42,465 nt of DNA from ZLKRG08 sp046094385. Lineage in GTDB: Bacteria > Actinomycetota > Actinomycetes > Nanopelagicales > Nanopelagicaceae. Position 1 is the first letter of the stretch, and each line of letters opens with the position of its first letter. Below, one piece after another: positions 33,287-41,008 of this stretch. The notes under the pieces were generated by a model. The model was not told where the DNA came from and ran no database searches. It saw only the letters and a program-made list of their open reading frames with translations. A program made the translations under genes and the position numbers. The DNA lies in contig JBJTHJ010000004.1 in assembly GCA_046094385.1 (NCBI GenBank), positions 1 to 42,465 on the forward strand, written 5' to 3'.

Positions 33287-34468
33287 ATGAAGCAATATCT
33301 CGAGATATTTAAGATTCCGCTTGCGCGAAATCTACTTATTGCCGCGACCCCGGCGCGTTTGGCCTACTCGATGATCGGATTGGCAATCTTCTTTAAGACT
33401 GAACGCACTTTAGATTCAATTCCTTTAGCGGGATTAGCGCTGGGCCTAAATGCACTTGCCGGATCATTAACTGCTGGAATTCGCGGTAGCGTCATTGATC
33501 GTTTTGGGCAGAAATGGCCAATTCGTATTTTGGTTCCAGGTTATGCCCTAGGAATTATCGCTTTGAATATCGCTGAAAGTAGAACTTTAATTCTCTTTTG
33601 GGCATTTGTCCTTGGCATCTCAGCGCCACCCATCAATTTATCGGTGCGCCCACTTTGGAAGCAGATCGTTGGCGAGAAATTGGTTCGAAATGCCTATGGA
33701 TTAGATACCGCCGTCATGAATAGTGTTGGTGTTATCGGTCCAGCAGTTGCTACAACTGTTTCGCTCTCTACGCATCCAGGTTATGCGCTTGGATTCTGTT
33801 CGGCATTGATGATCCTAGGTGGGATCGGACTTGAGATCACTATCAATCATCGAAATTGGTTCACCGAGAAGAAAGACCCCGCTGAAGGAAAGTTATGGAA
33901 AATCCCCGCAATTAGATTATTGATGATTGAGGGGGCTTTCATTGGTCTTGGTTGGGGTTTCTTCGACATCGGAATTCCAGCTTTTGCAACTTTAGAAGAT
34001 GTGCCGCATCGAACTGCTTGGCTTTTTTCGATCATGAGCGTTGCGACTGTGGTTGGTGGATTAATTGCTGGGCTAGTTAAACGACGCCGCTCTGCATTTC
34101 GTACGATGCGCATTACCTACTTTGGATGGTTCTTCTTCTCACTCCCCCTTTACTTCACCTACCCCGATTGGTCGCTGGCAGTTGTCGGAGCGCTGCTTGG
34201 ATTAACAGGTGGTGCGCTTCAAGTCTTCTATTTCGAAGTTCTAGATGCAGTGCGACCACAAGGTAGCGCAACTGCTTCATTAGGTTGGTTATGGACCATT
34301 GAAGGTTCGATGGCAGCGTTAGGTAGCGCCATCGGAGGTTATGTTGCAGAGCAAGTTTCTCCGCAGGCTTGCCTTGCAGTGACTACTTTGATGCTCTCAA
34401 TTGGATTTCTAACTTTGAATCTTGGCAGAAAACGCTTTGCCGCTGCCGATATTGTTCTTGAGGGTTAA
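33287..34468 (+). CDS. Major facilitator superfamily transporter
   Basis: This 393-residue, strongly hydrophobic protein has a series of about 11-12 predicted membrane helices in two halves. The loop between helices 2 and 3 has an MFS-like motif (GSVIDRFGQKWPIRIL, compare G-x3-D-R-x-G-R/Q), and a central charged loop (TEKKDPAEGKLWK) separates the halves. These features support an MFS drug or metabolite exporter; the substrate is unknown. It lies alone between the divergent rpsA and convergent polA, and its stop codon shares a TTAA with the polA stop. It may be regulated by the inverted repeat upstream. Confidence 0.85.
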   Translation: MKQYLEIFKIPLARNLLIAATPARLAYSMIGLAIFFKTERTLDSIPLAGLALGLNALAGSLTAGIRGSVIDRFGQKWPIRILVPGYALGIIALNIAESRTLILFWAFVLGISAPPINLSVRPLWKQIVGEKLVRNAYGLDTAVMNSVGVIGPAVATTVSLSTHPGYALGFCSALMILGGIGLEITINHRNWFTEKKDPAEGKLWKIPAIRLLMIEGAFIGLGWGFFDIGIPAFATLEDVPHRTAWLFSIMSVATVVGGLIAGLVKRRRSAFRTMRITYFGWFFFSLPLYFTYPDWSLAVVGALLGLTGGALQVFYFEVLDAVRPQGSATASLGWLWTIEGSMAALGSAIGGYVAEQVSPQACLAVTTLMLSIGFLTLNLGRKRFAAADIVLEG

Positions 34469-36984
34469 TGCTCCGCAGCATGCCAACTGGGGCCGTGTCC
34501 TACATTTACAGATAAGGCCACCTTTAAAGGATAGGCAGCTCCCATCTCCCGTCTGACAATTTTCTGTAGCTCTTCTAATTCGGCATCAACATATTCAAAG
34601 AGCAACTCATCATGTATCTGTAGCAACATCCGAGATTTTAATTTTGCCTCTTTCAAAGCCAAATCGACCCTTAACATCGCCAATTTGATGATATCGGCTG
34701 CTGTTCCTTGAATTGGGGCATTTAACGCTGCCCGCTCAGCAATCTCGCGTTTGAATTTGTTCTCATTTTGAAGATCTGGCAGATATCTTCTTCTGCCCAA
34801 GAGCGTCTCGGTATATCCATCCTTCTTAGCTTGTGCCACGACTGTTGCTAGGTAATCTCTAATGCCACCAAAGCGCTGGTAGTAGCGGTCCATCAAATCA
34901 CTTGCTTGCCCTGGTGTGATATCCAATTGTTGGGATAGCCCAAATGCACTTAATCCATAAGCTAATCCATAGGACATTGCTTTTATTTGCCTTCGCATCT
35001 CTGGATCAACTTCAGTTGGCTTTACCCCAAATACAAGTGAAGCCACGGTTGAATGTAGATCCTCTCCTGATGCAAAGGCTTCGATCAACTTCTGATCTTC
35101 AGCCAAATGGGCCAAGATTCGCATCTCGATCTGGCTGTAATCTGCCGTAAAGATTCCAGCAAAACCGGAACCTGCAATAAAGCCATCCCGGATCTTCTTT
35201 CCTAGATCAGAACGAATTGGAATATTCTGAAGATTCGGTCCAGTTGAAGACAATCTGCCAGTTGCCGCTACCGTCTGTTGGAAATGGGTATGGATTCGGC
35301 CATCACTTTTTACCTCTGACAGCAAACCTTCGACAACGCTCTGTAATTTGCTCGCCTCCCTGATTTTGAGCAAATGCTCTAGCACTGGATGCTTAGTCTC
35401 TGAAAACAACCATTGCAGACTCTCGGCATCGGTGGTGTAGCCAGTTTTGATTCGCTTGGTTTTAGGTAATTTCAATTCATCAAATAGGACCACCTGCAGT
35501 TGTTTAGGAGAGGCCACATTGAATTCATGGCCCACAACTTGATATGCGCTTTGGGTATGGCGATTGACTTCCGAGAGCAGATCATCGCTCTGCTGCTTTA
35601 AGGTCTTCTTATCAATTGCTACACCGATTCGCTCCATATGAGACAAAATCTGTGAGATCGGAAGCTCCAAATCAGTTAGTAACTTTAAAGCGCCTCGTAG
35701 CTTCAATTCTGATTCGAGCTTTTCATATAAATCAAAGAGCGCTGCCGTCTTTGCCGAGAGTGAACCGTCTGATAGCCCCCAGCGCTCCAAGATCTCCGAT
35801 ACCTCAATCAGACGATTTCCAGGATCAAGCAGATAGCTAGCAAGTGCGATATCGAAGATCACACCATTGAAGTCCATGGTCCGAGCTAAAGATTTGAAAT
35901 CGTGGGAAATTTTAGGAACTTTGGTATCGGCAAGCCAAGGACCAACTTCATCTGACATCACCAAGTAAACCTCAGTTGGAGAGAGCGCTACTGCATAGGA
36001 ATTTAAGCGTTCATCGAGTAACTCAAATAGAAAGGCCACTGCTCCGGTGTGTTCACTTAAACGTTTGGTTACCTCTTCTGGTGTTGAGAAATTGGTATCC
36101 ACCGGTTTACTCGAAAGGCTATTTGAAGGCAATTTGGCAAGCAGGCTTCTGAATTCAAGTTGTCCAAAGAGTTCGCGTAGCGAATCATTATTGAACTGAT
36201 TCCAGGCTAATTCGTCGAGTGATAATTGAATGGGAACATCTGCAACTAATTGGGTTAGTTCATGGTTTCTAAGTACTGATTGAATATTTGCACGAAGTGC
36301 TACTCCGACTTTTCCACCTATTTCATCGATCTTGGCAATCAAATTGGTAAGTGATCCATATTCGATAATCCATTTAGCTGCGGTCTTCTCTCCGACTCCA
36401 GGGATCGAAGGTAAGTTATCACTTGGATCCCCACGAAGCGCTGCAAAATCTGGGTACTGCTTAGGAGTCAAACCATACTTTTCGAATACCGCATCTGGCG
36501 TCATCCGTGACATCTCCGAGACACCCTTCTTCGGATAGAGGACGGTGATCTCCTGATTAACTAATTGGAAGCTATCTCGGTCTCCCGTACAGATAGAAAC
36601 TTCAAAGCCCTCTCTGGTAGCCGCATTGGCGATAGTCGCTAAAAGATCATCTGCTTCGAAACCTTCTAGTGAAAATTCTTTGATATTCATGGCTTTTAAC
36701 AAATCATGTAAGAGTGGAATCTGTGATCTAAATTCATCGGGGGTAGCACTTCTAGTTGCCTTATATTCTGGGTACTTCTCTGATCTGAAAGTCTTTCGGG
36801 AGACATCGAACGCCACTGCCACATGGGTTGGCTGCTCATCTTTGATCAAACTCATGATCATATTGGCAAAGCCATAAATGGCATTGGTATGTTGCCCGCT
36901 TGCCGTAGTGAAGCTATCAACCGGTAATGCAAAGAATGCGCGATATGCCATGGAATGGCCATCTATTAGTAGCAAGCGCTTCAC
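34465..36984 (-). CDS. polA: DNA polymerase I
   Basis: PolA fills gaps in repair, including after UvrABC excision, and removes RNA primers. The 839-residue protein has an N-terminal 5'-3' nuclease (LLLIDGHSMAYRAFFAL, FEADDLLATIA, GDRDSFQLV, GDPSDNLPSIPGVGEKTAAK), a middle domain corresponding to the 3'-5' exonuclease, and a C-terminal polymerase with DYSQIEMRILAHL, the O-helix region RRQIKAMSYGLAYGLSAFGL and HDELLFE. In the middle domain the acidic exonuclease residues are not recognisable, so proofreading is probably absent, as is usual for actinobacterial PolA. The start is GTG; TAGGAT lies exactly 6 nt upstream. Confidence 0.96.
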   Translation of the reverse strand: MKRLLLIDGHSMAYRAFFALPVDSFTTASGQHTNAIYGFANMIMSLIKDEQPTHVAVAFDVSRKTFRSEKYPEYKATRSATPDEFRSQIPLLHDLLKAMNIKEFSLEGFEADDLLATIANAATREGFEVSICTGDRDSFQLVNQEITVLYPKKGVSEMSRMTPDAVFEKYGLTPKQYPDFAALRGDPSDNLPSIPGVGEKTAAKWIIEYGSLTNLIAKIDEIGGKVGVALRANIQSVLRNHELTQLVADVPIQLSLDELAWNQFNNDSLRELFGQLEFRSLLAKLPSNSLSSKPVDTNFSTPEEVTKRLSEHTGAVAFLFELLDERLNSYAVALSPTEVYLVMSDEVGPWLADTKVPKISHDFKSLARTMDFNGVIFDIALASYLLDPGNRLIEVSEILERWGLSDGSLSAKTAALFDLYEKLESELKLRGALKLLTDLELPISQILSHMERIGVAIDKKTLKQQSDDLLSEVNRHTQSAYQVVGHEFNVASPKQLQVVLFDELKLPKTKRIKTGYTTDAESLQWLFSETKHPVLEHLLKIREASKLQSVVEGLLSEVKSDGRIHTHFQQTVAATGRLSSTGPNLQNIPIRSDLGKKIRDGFIAGSGFAGIFTADYSQIEMRILAHLAEDQKLIEAFASGEDLHSTVASLVFGVKPTEVDPEMRRQIKAMSYGLAYGLSAFGLSQQLDITPGQASDLMDRYYQRFGGIRDYLATVVAQAKKDGYTETLLGRRRYLPDLQNENKFKREIAERAALNAPIQGTAADIIKLAMLRVDLALKEAKLKSRMLLQIHDELLFEYVDAELEELQKIVRREMGAAYPLKVALSVNVGHGPSWHAAEH

Positions 36985-36996
36985 AGGTTAATCCTA
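36985..36996 (-). promoter_or_regulatory. Predicted leaderless promoter -10 of polA
   Basis: TAGGAT (36991-36996, minus strand), then 6 nt, then the GTG of polA. The same hexamer and spacing occur before ctaA. The AGGA could also serve as a ribosome-binding site. It shares a 49-bp divergent gap with the thioesterase promoter. Confidence 0.45.
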
Positions 36997-37021
36997 ATGA
37001 TTATCAAACTAGCCTTAGGTG

Positions 37022-37033
37022 TATCTTTCGGAT
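37022..37033 (+). promoter_or_regulatory. Possible leaderless promoter -10 of the thioesterase gene
   Basis: TATCTT (37022-37027) is followed by exactly 6 nt and ATG 37034, and no Shine-Dalgarno is apparent. It faces the polA element across a 49-bp gap. The hexamer is a weaker match than the TAGRNT set. Confidence 0.35.
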
Positions 37034-37441
37034 ATGGAAAATGCAGACTTCATGGAAGTTTTGAACGGTCGCGGACAAGCTGCGCTAGATAAGAAGATGG
37101 GAATCAGAATTCTCGAAGCCACCCCAGAGCGACTTGTTGGCACCATGCCGGTCGAGGGAAATACTCAGCCTTTGGGCTATTTGCACGGTGGCGCAAATGT
37201 GGTGCTAGCTGAATCTTTAGGCTCTATTGGTACTTGGCTACATGCCGGTCCCACTAAGAAGATTGTGGGAATTGATATCAACGCCACCCATCATAAAAGC
37301 GCAACTTCCGGAGTTGTGACTGCAGTTGCAACTGCGATCTCCCTTGGGCGTACACTTTGTAGCTACAACATTGAGATTACAAATGAAGCAGGGCAAAGAA
37401 CCTGCACTGCAAGAATTACCTGCTTGATCCTAAACGACTAG
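37034..37441 (+). CDS. Hotdog-fold acyl-CoA thioesterase (MenI/YdiI-like)
   Basis: The protein of about 135 residues has the hotdog thioesterase core motif GYLHGGANVVLAESLGSIGTW, in which the Glu is the likely catalytic residue, then KKIVGIDINATHHKSATSG and a C-terminal RTCTARITCLIL strand. The sequence resembles E. coli YdiI, a 1,4-dihydroxy-2-naphthoyl-CoA hydrolase of menaquinone synthesis, but related enzymes act on other acyl-CoAs and no menaquinone gene is nearby, so the substrate is uncertain. I prefer ATG 37034; GTG 37019 would add five residues. The stop shares a CTAG with the convergent livF stop. Confidence 0.85.
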   Translation: MENADFMEVLNGRGQAALDKKMGIRILEATPERLVGTMPVEGNTQPLGYLHGGANVVLAESLGSIGTWLHAGPTKKIVGIDINATHHKSATSGVVTAVATAISLGRTLCSYNIEITNEAGQRTCTARITCLILND

Positions 37442-38172
37442 AAGATTTCGTGAGCGCCGGTTCCGAGGTATGCAGACTTAACGTGAGGATCATTTAATAG
37501 ATCCTTGGCGTTTGCCTCTTTGGTGATTGCACCAATCTCTAAAACATATGCACGATGTGCGCGACTTAGCGCTTGTTGCGCATTCTGCTCGACCAACAAG
37601 ATTGTTACACCTTGCTTATTGATCTCAGTGATAATTCGGAAGATATTTGCAATCATCTGTGGTGCAAGTCCCATAGATGGCTCATCAAGTAATAAGACTT
37701 TAGGGCGAGCCATCAAAGCACGACCAATTGCCAACATCTGTTGCTCTCCACCAGAGAGGGTTCCACCGGCTTGGCTAGCGCGCTCCTTCAATCTTGGAAA
37801 GAGGTTATAAACATTCTCAAGATCTTCCTCGATCTCAGACTTCTTCATCTTCAAGTGGTATTTGCCCATCTCAAGATTCTCAAGAACTGTCATACCTGGG
37901 AATACTCCGCGTCCTTCAGGTGCTTGGGAGATACCTAGGCGGACCCTGGCATGTGCTGGCATCTTCGAGATATCTTGTCCATCAAAGATGATTGAACCAG
38001 AGGTAACTGGGCGCAGCCCCGAGATCGTTTTCAAAGTAGTGGTCTTACCTGCGCCATTTGCGCCAATCAAGGTAACGATCTCGCCTTGATTTACGGTGAC
38101 GGAGATTCCTTTGATGGCCTCGATCTTTCCGTAATGAACTCGTAGATCCTTAATTTCAAGACGCATCTTCAC
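37438..38172 (-). CDS. livF: Branched-chain amino acid ABC transporter ATPase LivF
   Basis: LivF is one of two ATPases that power a LivHMGF-type importer. The 244-residue protein has Walker A GANGAGKTT near residue 37, the signature TLSGGEQQMLAIGRALM (the EQQML wording is typical of LivF), Walker B VLLLDEPSMGLAP and H-loop region ILLVEQNAQQALS. The Q-to-E/N wording LVEQN is the usual LivF switch variant. It overlaps livG by 17 bp and is the last gene of livJHMGF. Branched-chain amino acids are the classic substrate, but such systems may carry other amino acids, amides or urea. Confidence 0.93.
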   Translation of the reverse strand: MKMRLEIKDLRVHYGKIEAIKGISVTVNQGEIVTLIGANGAGKTTTLKTISGLRPVTSGSIIFDGQDISKMPAHARVRLGISQAPEGRGVFPGMTVLENLEMGKYHLKMKKSEIEEDLENVYNLFPRLKERASQAGGTLSGGEQQMLAIGRALMARPKVLLLDEPSMGLAPQMIANIFRIITEINKQGVTILLVEQNAQQALSRAHRAYVLEIGAITKEANAKDLLNDPHVKSAYLGTGAHEIF

Positions 38173-38932
38173 GGACTCCTAGGTAGGCCTCGATTACTCG
38201 CTTATCATTTTGAACTACTTCTGGCAGACCATCTGCGATCTTCTGTCCAAAGTCAATCACCACTACGCGATCAGAGACGCCCATTACCAGGGACATATCA
38301 TGTTCGATAAGTAGCACGGTATATCCGGCGTCTCGAATCTTTCGAATCGTCTTTGCTAATTCAACTTTTTCAGATGGATTGAAACCTGCAGCTGGTTCAT
38401 CAAGTAACAAGAGCTTTGGCTCTGTGCCGAGCGCTCTGGCAATCTCTAGCCTACGCTGAACTCCATATGGCAAGTTCTTAGCTAATCGATCTGAGTACTC
38501 ACCAATTCCAATGAAATCTAACAGCTCTTGCGCTCGTTCGCGCCCCTTCTTCTCTTCTTTTCTTGATCGTGGTGTACCGAATAGCCCACCAACTAATCCA
38601 GACCCTTTATGAGTGTCGGTTGCGGTAATTACATTCTCTAGCGCCGTCATATCTCCCCAGAGGCGAATATTCTGGAAAGTGCGGGCAATTCCACCCCGAG
38701 TGATTCGATATCGCTTGATTCCTTTGATTGATTTACCTTCAAAGAGAATATCGCCCTTGGTCACCTGATATACACCTGTGACTACGTTGAAGATAGTGGT
38801 TTTGCCGGCACCATTTGGGCCGATCAATCCCAAGATCTCTTGCTTGTTAATATCAAAAGTGACATCGTTCAAGGCGGTTACGCCACCAAATTGCATGGTG
38901 ACATTTTGCAATTTCAGAATTGGCTCGCTCAT
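38156..38932 (-). CDS. livG: Branched-chain amino acid ABC transporter ATPase LivG
   Basis: LivG is the partner ATPase of LivF. The 258-residue protein has Walker A GPNGAGKTTIFN near residue 37, the LivG-type GGIARTFQNIRLWGDMTALEN Q-loop segment, Walker B LLLLDEPAAGFNP and the switch histidine in VLLIEHDMSLVMGVSDRVVV. Between Q-loop and signature is a charged stretch (PRSRKEEKKGRERAQELL) typical of the subfamily. The signature is degenerate (LPYGVQRRLEIARAL), as is normal for LivG. It overlaps livM by 4 bp and livF by 17 bp. Confidence 0.94.
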   Translation of the reverse strand: MSEPILKLQNVTMQFGGVTALNDVTFDINKQEILGLIGPNGAGKTTIFNVVTGVYQVTKGDILFEGKSIKGIKRYRITRGGIARTFQNIRLWGDMTALENVITATDTHKGSGLVGGLFGTPRSRKEEKKGRERAQELLDFIGIGEYSDRLAKNLPYGVQRRLEIARALGTEPKLLLLDEPAAGFNPSEKVELAKTIRKIRDAGYTVLLIEHDMSLVMGVSDRVVVIDFGQKIADGLPEVVQNDKRVIEAYLGVREDAS

Positions 38933-39948
38933 GCTTGACCTTTCTGAGGTAGCGCTTTTTCGCGCTTCTTTCTAGGTAATAAGCCATCTGGTCTTAGGTT
39001 CATCATGATCACAAGGACTGCGCCAAATACCAATAGACGCGCATCAGAGATAAAGCGAATGCGATCAGGCAAGTATCCCAAAATAACTGCGCCTAGAATC
39101 ACGCCCCAGATATTTCCCATTCCACCAAAGACCACGCAAGCCAAAATCAGAATTGATACTTGGAGTGTGAAATTATCAGGTGAGATAAATAAGGTCTTTG
39201 AGGCATAAAGCACTCCGGCTGCGCCACCAACAGATGCTCCTAGTACGAAAGCCCAGATCTTGTAACGGAAAGTTGGCACTCCCATTAACTCTGCGGCATC
39301 CTCATCTTGGCGGATAGATTCCCAAGCGCGACCTGCTCGACGCACTGACAATCGACGAATCATCCAGATAGTAAGCAGAATGATGATTAAGAAAGTCCAG
39401 TAATAAAGTCGATGATTGTCAAAGGTGTACTCAAGACCAAGCACCTTTGGTGGTGTTGGAATACCAATGATTCCATTTGCGCCACCGATAGATTTCAAAT
39501 TTAGCGCAGTAATACGTACGATTTCACCGAAACCCAAGGTGATGATTGCCAAGTAATCGCCTCGTAAACGAAGCGCTGGAACCCCTAGGATCAAACCTGC
39601 AAACATCGCCATCGCGATACCAATTGGCAGGATCTCCCAAGTATTTAACCCGGTCTTGGTGCCAAGTAGTCCCATGGTGTAAGCGCCGATTGCAAAGAAG
39701 GCCACATAACCAAGGTCAAGTAGGCCGCTCTTTCCAATCACAATATTCAAGCCAAGTGCCATGATTACGAAGATTGCTACCGGATAGACCAACACCGATG
39801 CGTACTCTGCAACCGGTGTATTTAAGAAAGTTCCACCTAGTAGCGGAAGGCTGGCAGCGAAAGCAATCGCAGCAAGGGATATTAAAACTCTTACTGGTCT
39901 ATTTGAGCGCTCCCAGATATCTGCGCCCCAATCGCGAATATTTATCAT
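38929..39948 (-). CDS. livM: Branched-chain amino acid ABC transporter permease LivM
   Basis: LivM is one of the two membrane subunits of the importer. The 339-residue hydrophobic protein has about 9-10 predicted helices, the LivM-type GKSGLLDLGYVAFFAIGAYT, a long cytoplasmic loop with RRLSVRRAGRAWESIRQDED AAELMGVPT (the ATPase-coupling EAA-like loop) and FGGMGNIWGVILGAVILGYLP. It ends in a basic tail (RKKREKALPQKGQA). Its ATG overlaps the livH stop by 1 bp and its stop overlaps livG by 4 bp. Confidence 0.94.
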   Translation of the reverse strand: MINIRDWGADIWERSNRPVRVLISLAAIAFAASLPLLGGTFLNTPVAEYASVLVYPVAIFVIMALGLNIVIGKSGLLDLGYVAFFAIGAYTMGLLGTKTGLNTWEILPIGIAMAMFAGLILGVPALRLRGDYLAIITLGFGEIVRITALNLKSIGGANGIIGIPTPPKVLGLEYTFDNHRLYYWTFLIIILLTIWMIRRLSVRRAGRAWESIRQDEDAAELMGVPTFRYKIWAFVLGASVGGAAGVLYASKTLFISPDNFTLQVSILILACVVFGGMGNIWGVILGAVILGYLPDRIRFISDARLLVFGAVLVIMMNLRPDGLLPRKKREKALPQKGQA

Positions 39949-40898
39949 TATGCCCTCGATTGCGTAATAGCTTCACCGAATACGCCATTCGGACGGAAGT
40001 AAAGGACTAACACCAATACCAAGAAGACAGTTACTGCCTTCCATTGGGTACCGAGGAAGAAAGCTGCATAAGTTTCAAGAAGGCCGAGTGCGATTCCGCC
40101 ATAAAAGGCGCCTTTGATATTTCCGATTCCACCCAAAATTGCAGCGGTGAAGGCAGCGATACCTAAACCGAAGCCAATATTAAATACCGTGTTCTCGTAC
40201 TTTAAAACATAGAAGAAACCTGCCGCACCAGTCATCAATCCACCAACCAAGAAGGTGCCTGAAACCACAAAATTAAGGTTCACGCCCATCAATTTGGCAG
40301 CATCTTCATTCATGGAAACTGCACGGATAGCTTTGCCAAGACGAGTACGCTGAACAAATTGATTTAAAGTTATATAAAGAATCAAACCTGCAAAAATAAT
40401 GATCATATTATCTAGTCGAAGATCCGCACCAAAGACATTGCCTAAGGATTTCTTCTCCATGAACCGAGGGCTTCCGACATATCTGGAATCGGTGAGGATG
40501 CGCATGAACTCTGCAAGCACTATGGACATACCGATAGCTGAAATAAGTGGTGCTAATTTATTTGAACCACGATTGCGAAGGCGACGATATGCGACCAGCT
40601 CCAGAAGAATTGAGAGCAAGCCAGACATCAGCATAGAAGCTAAAAGACACGAGAGCAGAACCACAATGAGGCGAAGACCAGTGATTGGCTCACTACTTTG
40701 ATTAAAACCAAATAGATCTCTAGCGACAATCACGGTGGCAAAGGTGCCGTACATAAAGATTTCAGAGTTTGCGAAATTGATCATGCGAAGTACGCCGTAA
40801 ACCATGGTGTAGCCAAGTGCAATTAGGACGTAAATAAATCCAAGACTTAAGCCACCGATTGTTAGTGAGGCAAATTGATCAATAAAGTTAGCTAGCAC
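39948..40898 (-). CDS. livH: Branched-chain amino acid ABC transporter permease LivH
   Basis: LivH is the second membrane subunit. The 316-residue protein has about eight hydrophobic helices, the N-terminal LSLGFIYVLIALGYTMVYGVLRMINFANSE (family hallmark, residues about 18-47), the coupling-loop RTRLGKAIRAVSMNEDAAKLMGVN, and the ILGGIGNIKGAFYGGIALGL motif near the end. The start is GTG. It is 110 bp after livJ, and a strong hairpin in that gap probably lowers its expression relative to the binding protein. Confidence 0.94.
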   Translation of the reverse strand: MLANFIDQFASLTIGGLSLGFIYVLIALGYTMVYGVLRMINFANSEIFMYGTFATVIVARDLFGFNQSSEPITGLRLIVVLLSCLLASMLMSGLLSILLELVAYRRLRNRGSNKLAPLISAIGMSIVLAEFMRILTDSRYVGSPRFMEKKSLGNVFGADLRLDNMIIIFAGLILYITLNQFVQRTRLGKAIRAVSMNEDAAKLMGVNLNFVVSGTFLVGGLMTGAAGFFYVLKYENTVFNIGFGLGIAAFTAAILGGIGNIKGAFYGGIALGLLETYAAFFLGTQWKAVTVFLVLVLVLYFRPNGVFGEAITQSRA

Positions 40899-40936
40899 TT
40901 GTCACACTCTCTAAAAATTAATCGAGAAATTTTTAA

Positions 40937-40972
40937 AACGTAGCACCTAGAGTAAACCCTAGGTGCTACGTT
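40937..40972 (-). terminator. Strong hairpin between livJ and livH (partial terminator or mRNA stabiliser)
   Basis: A perfect 14-bp stem (40937-40950 with 40959-40972; core ACGTAGCACCTAG) with an 8-nt loop lies in the 110-bp gap. On the minus strand it is followed by TTTTAAAAATTT, a moderately U-rich tail. Hairpins after a binding-protein gene often stop most transcripts or protect the upstream mRNA, so more binding protein than permease is made. Confidence 0.75.
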
Positions 40973-41008
40973 CTTTAAACGATTTCGTCCTTATTTAAAG
41001 GCGAATTG

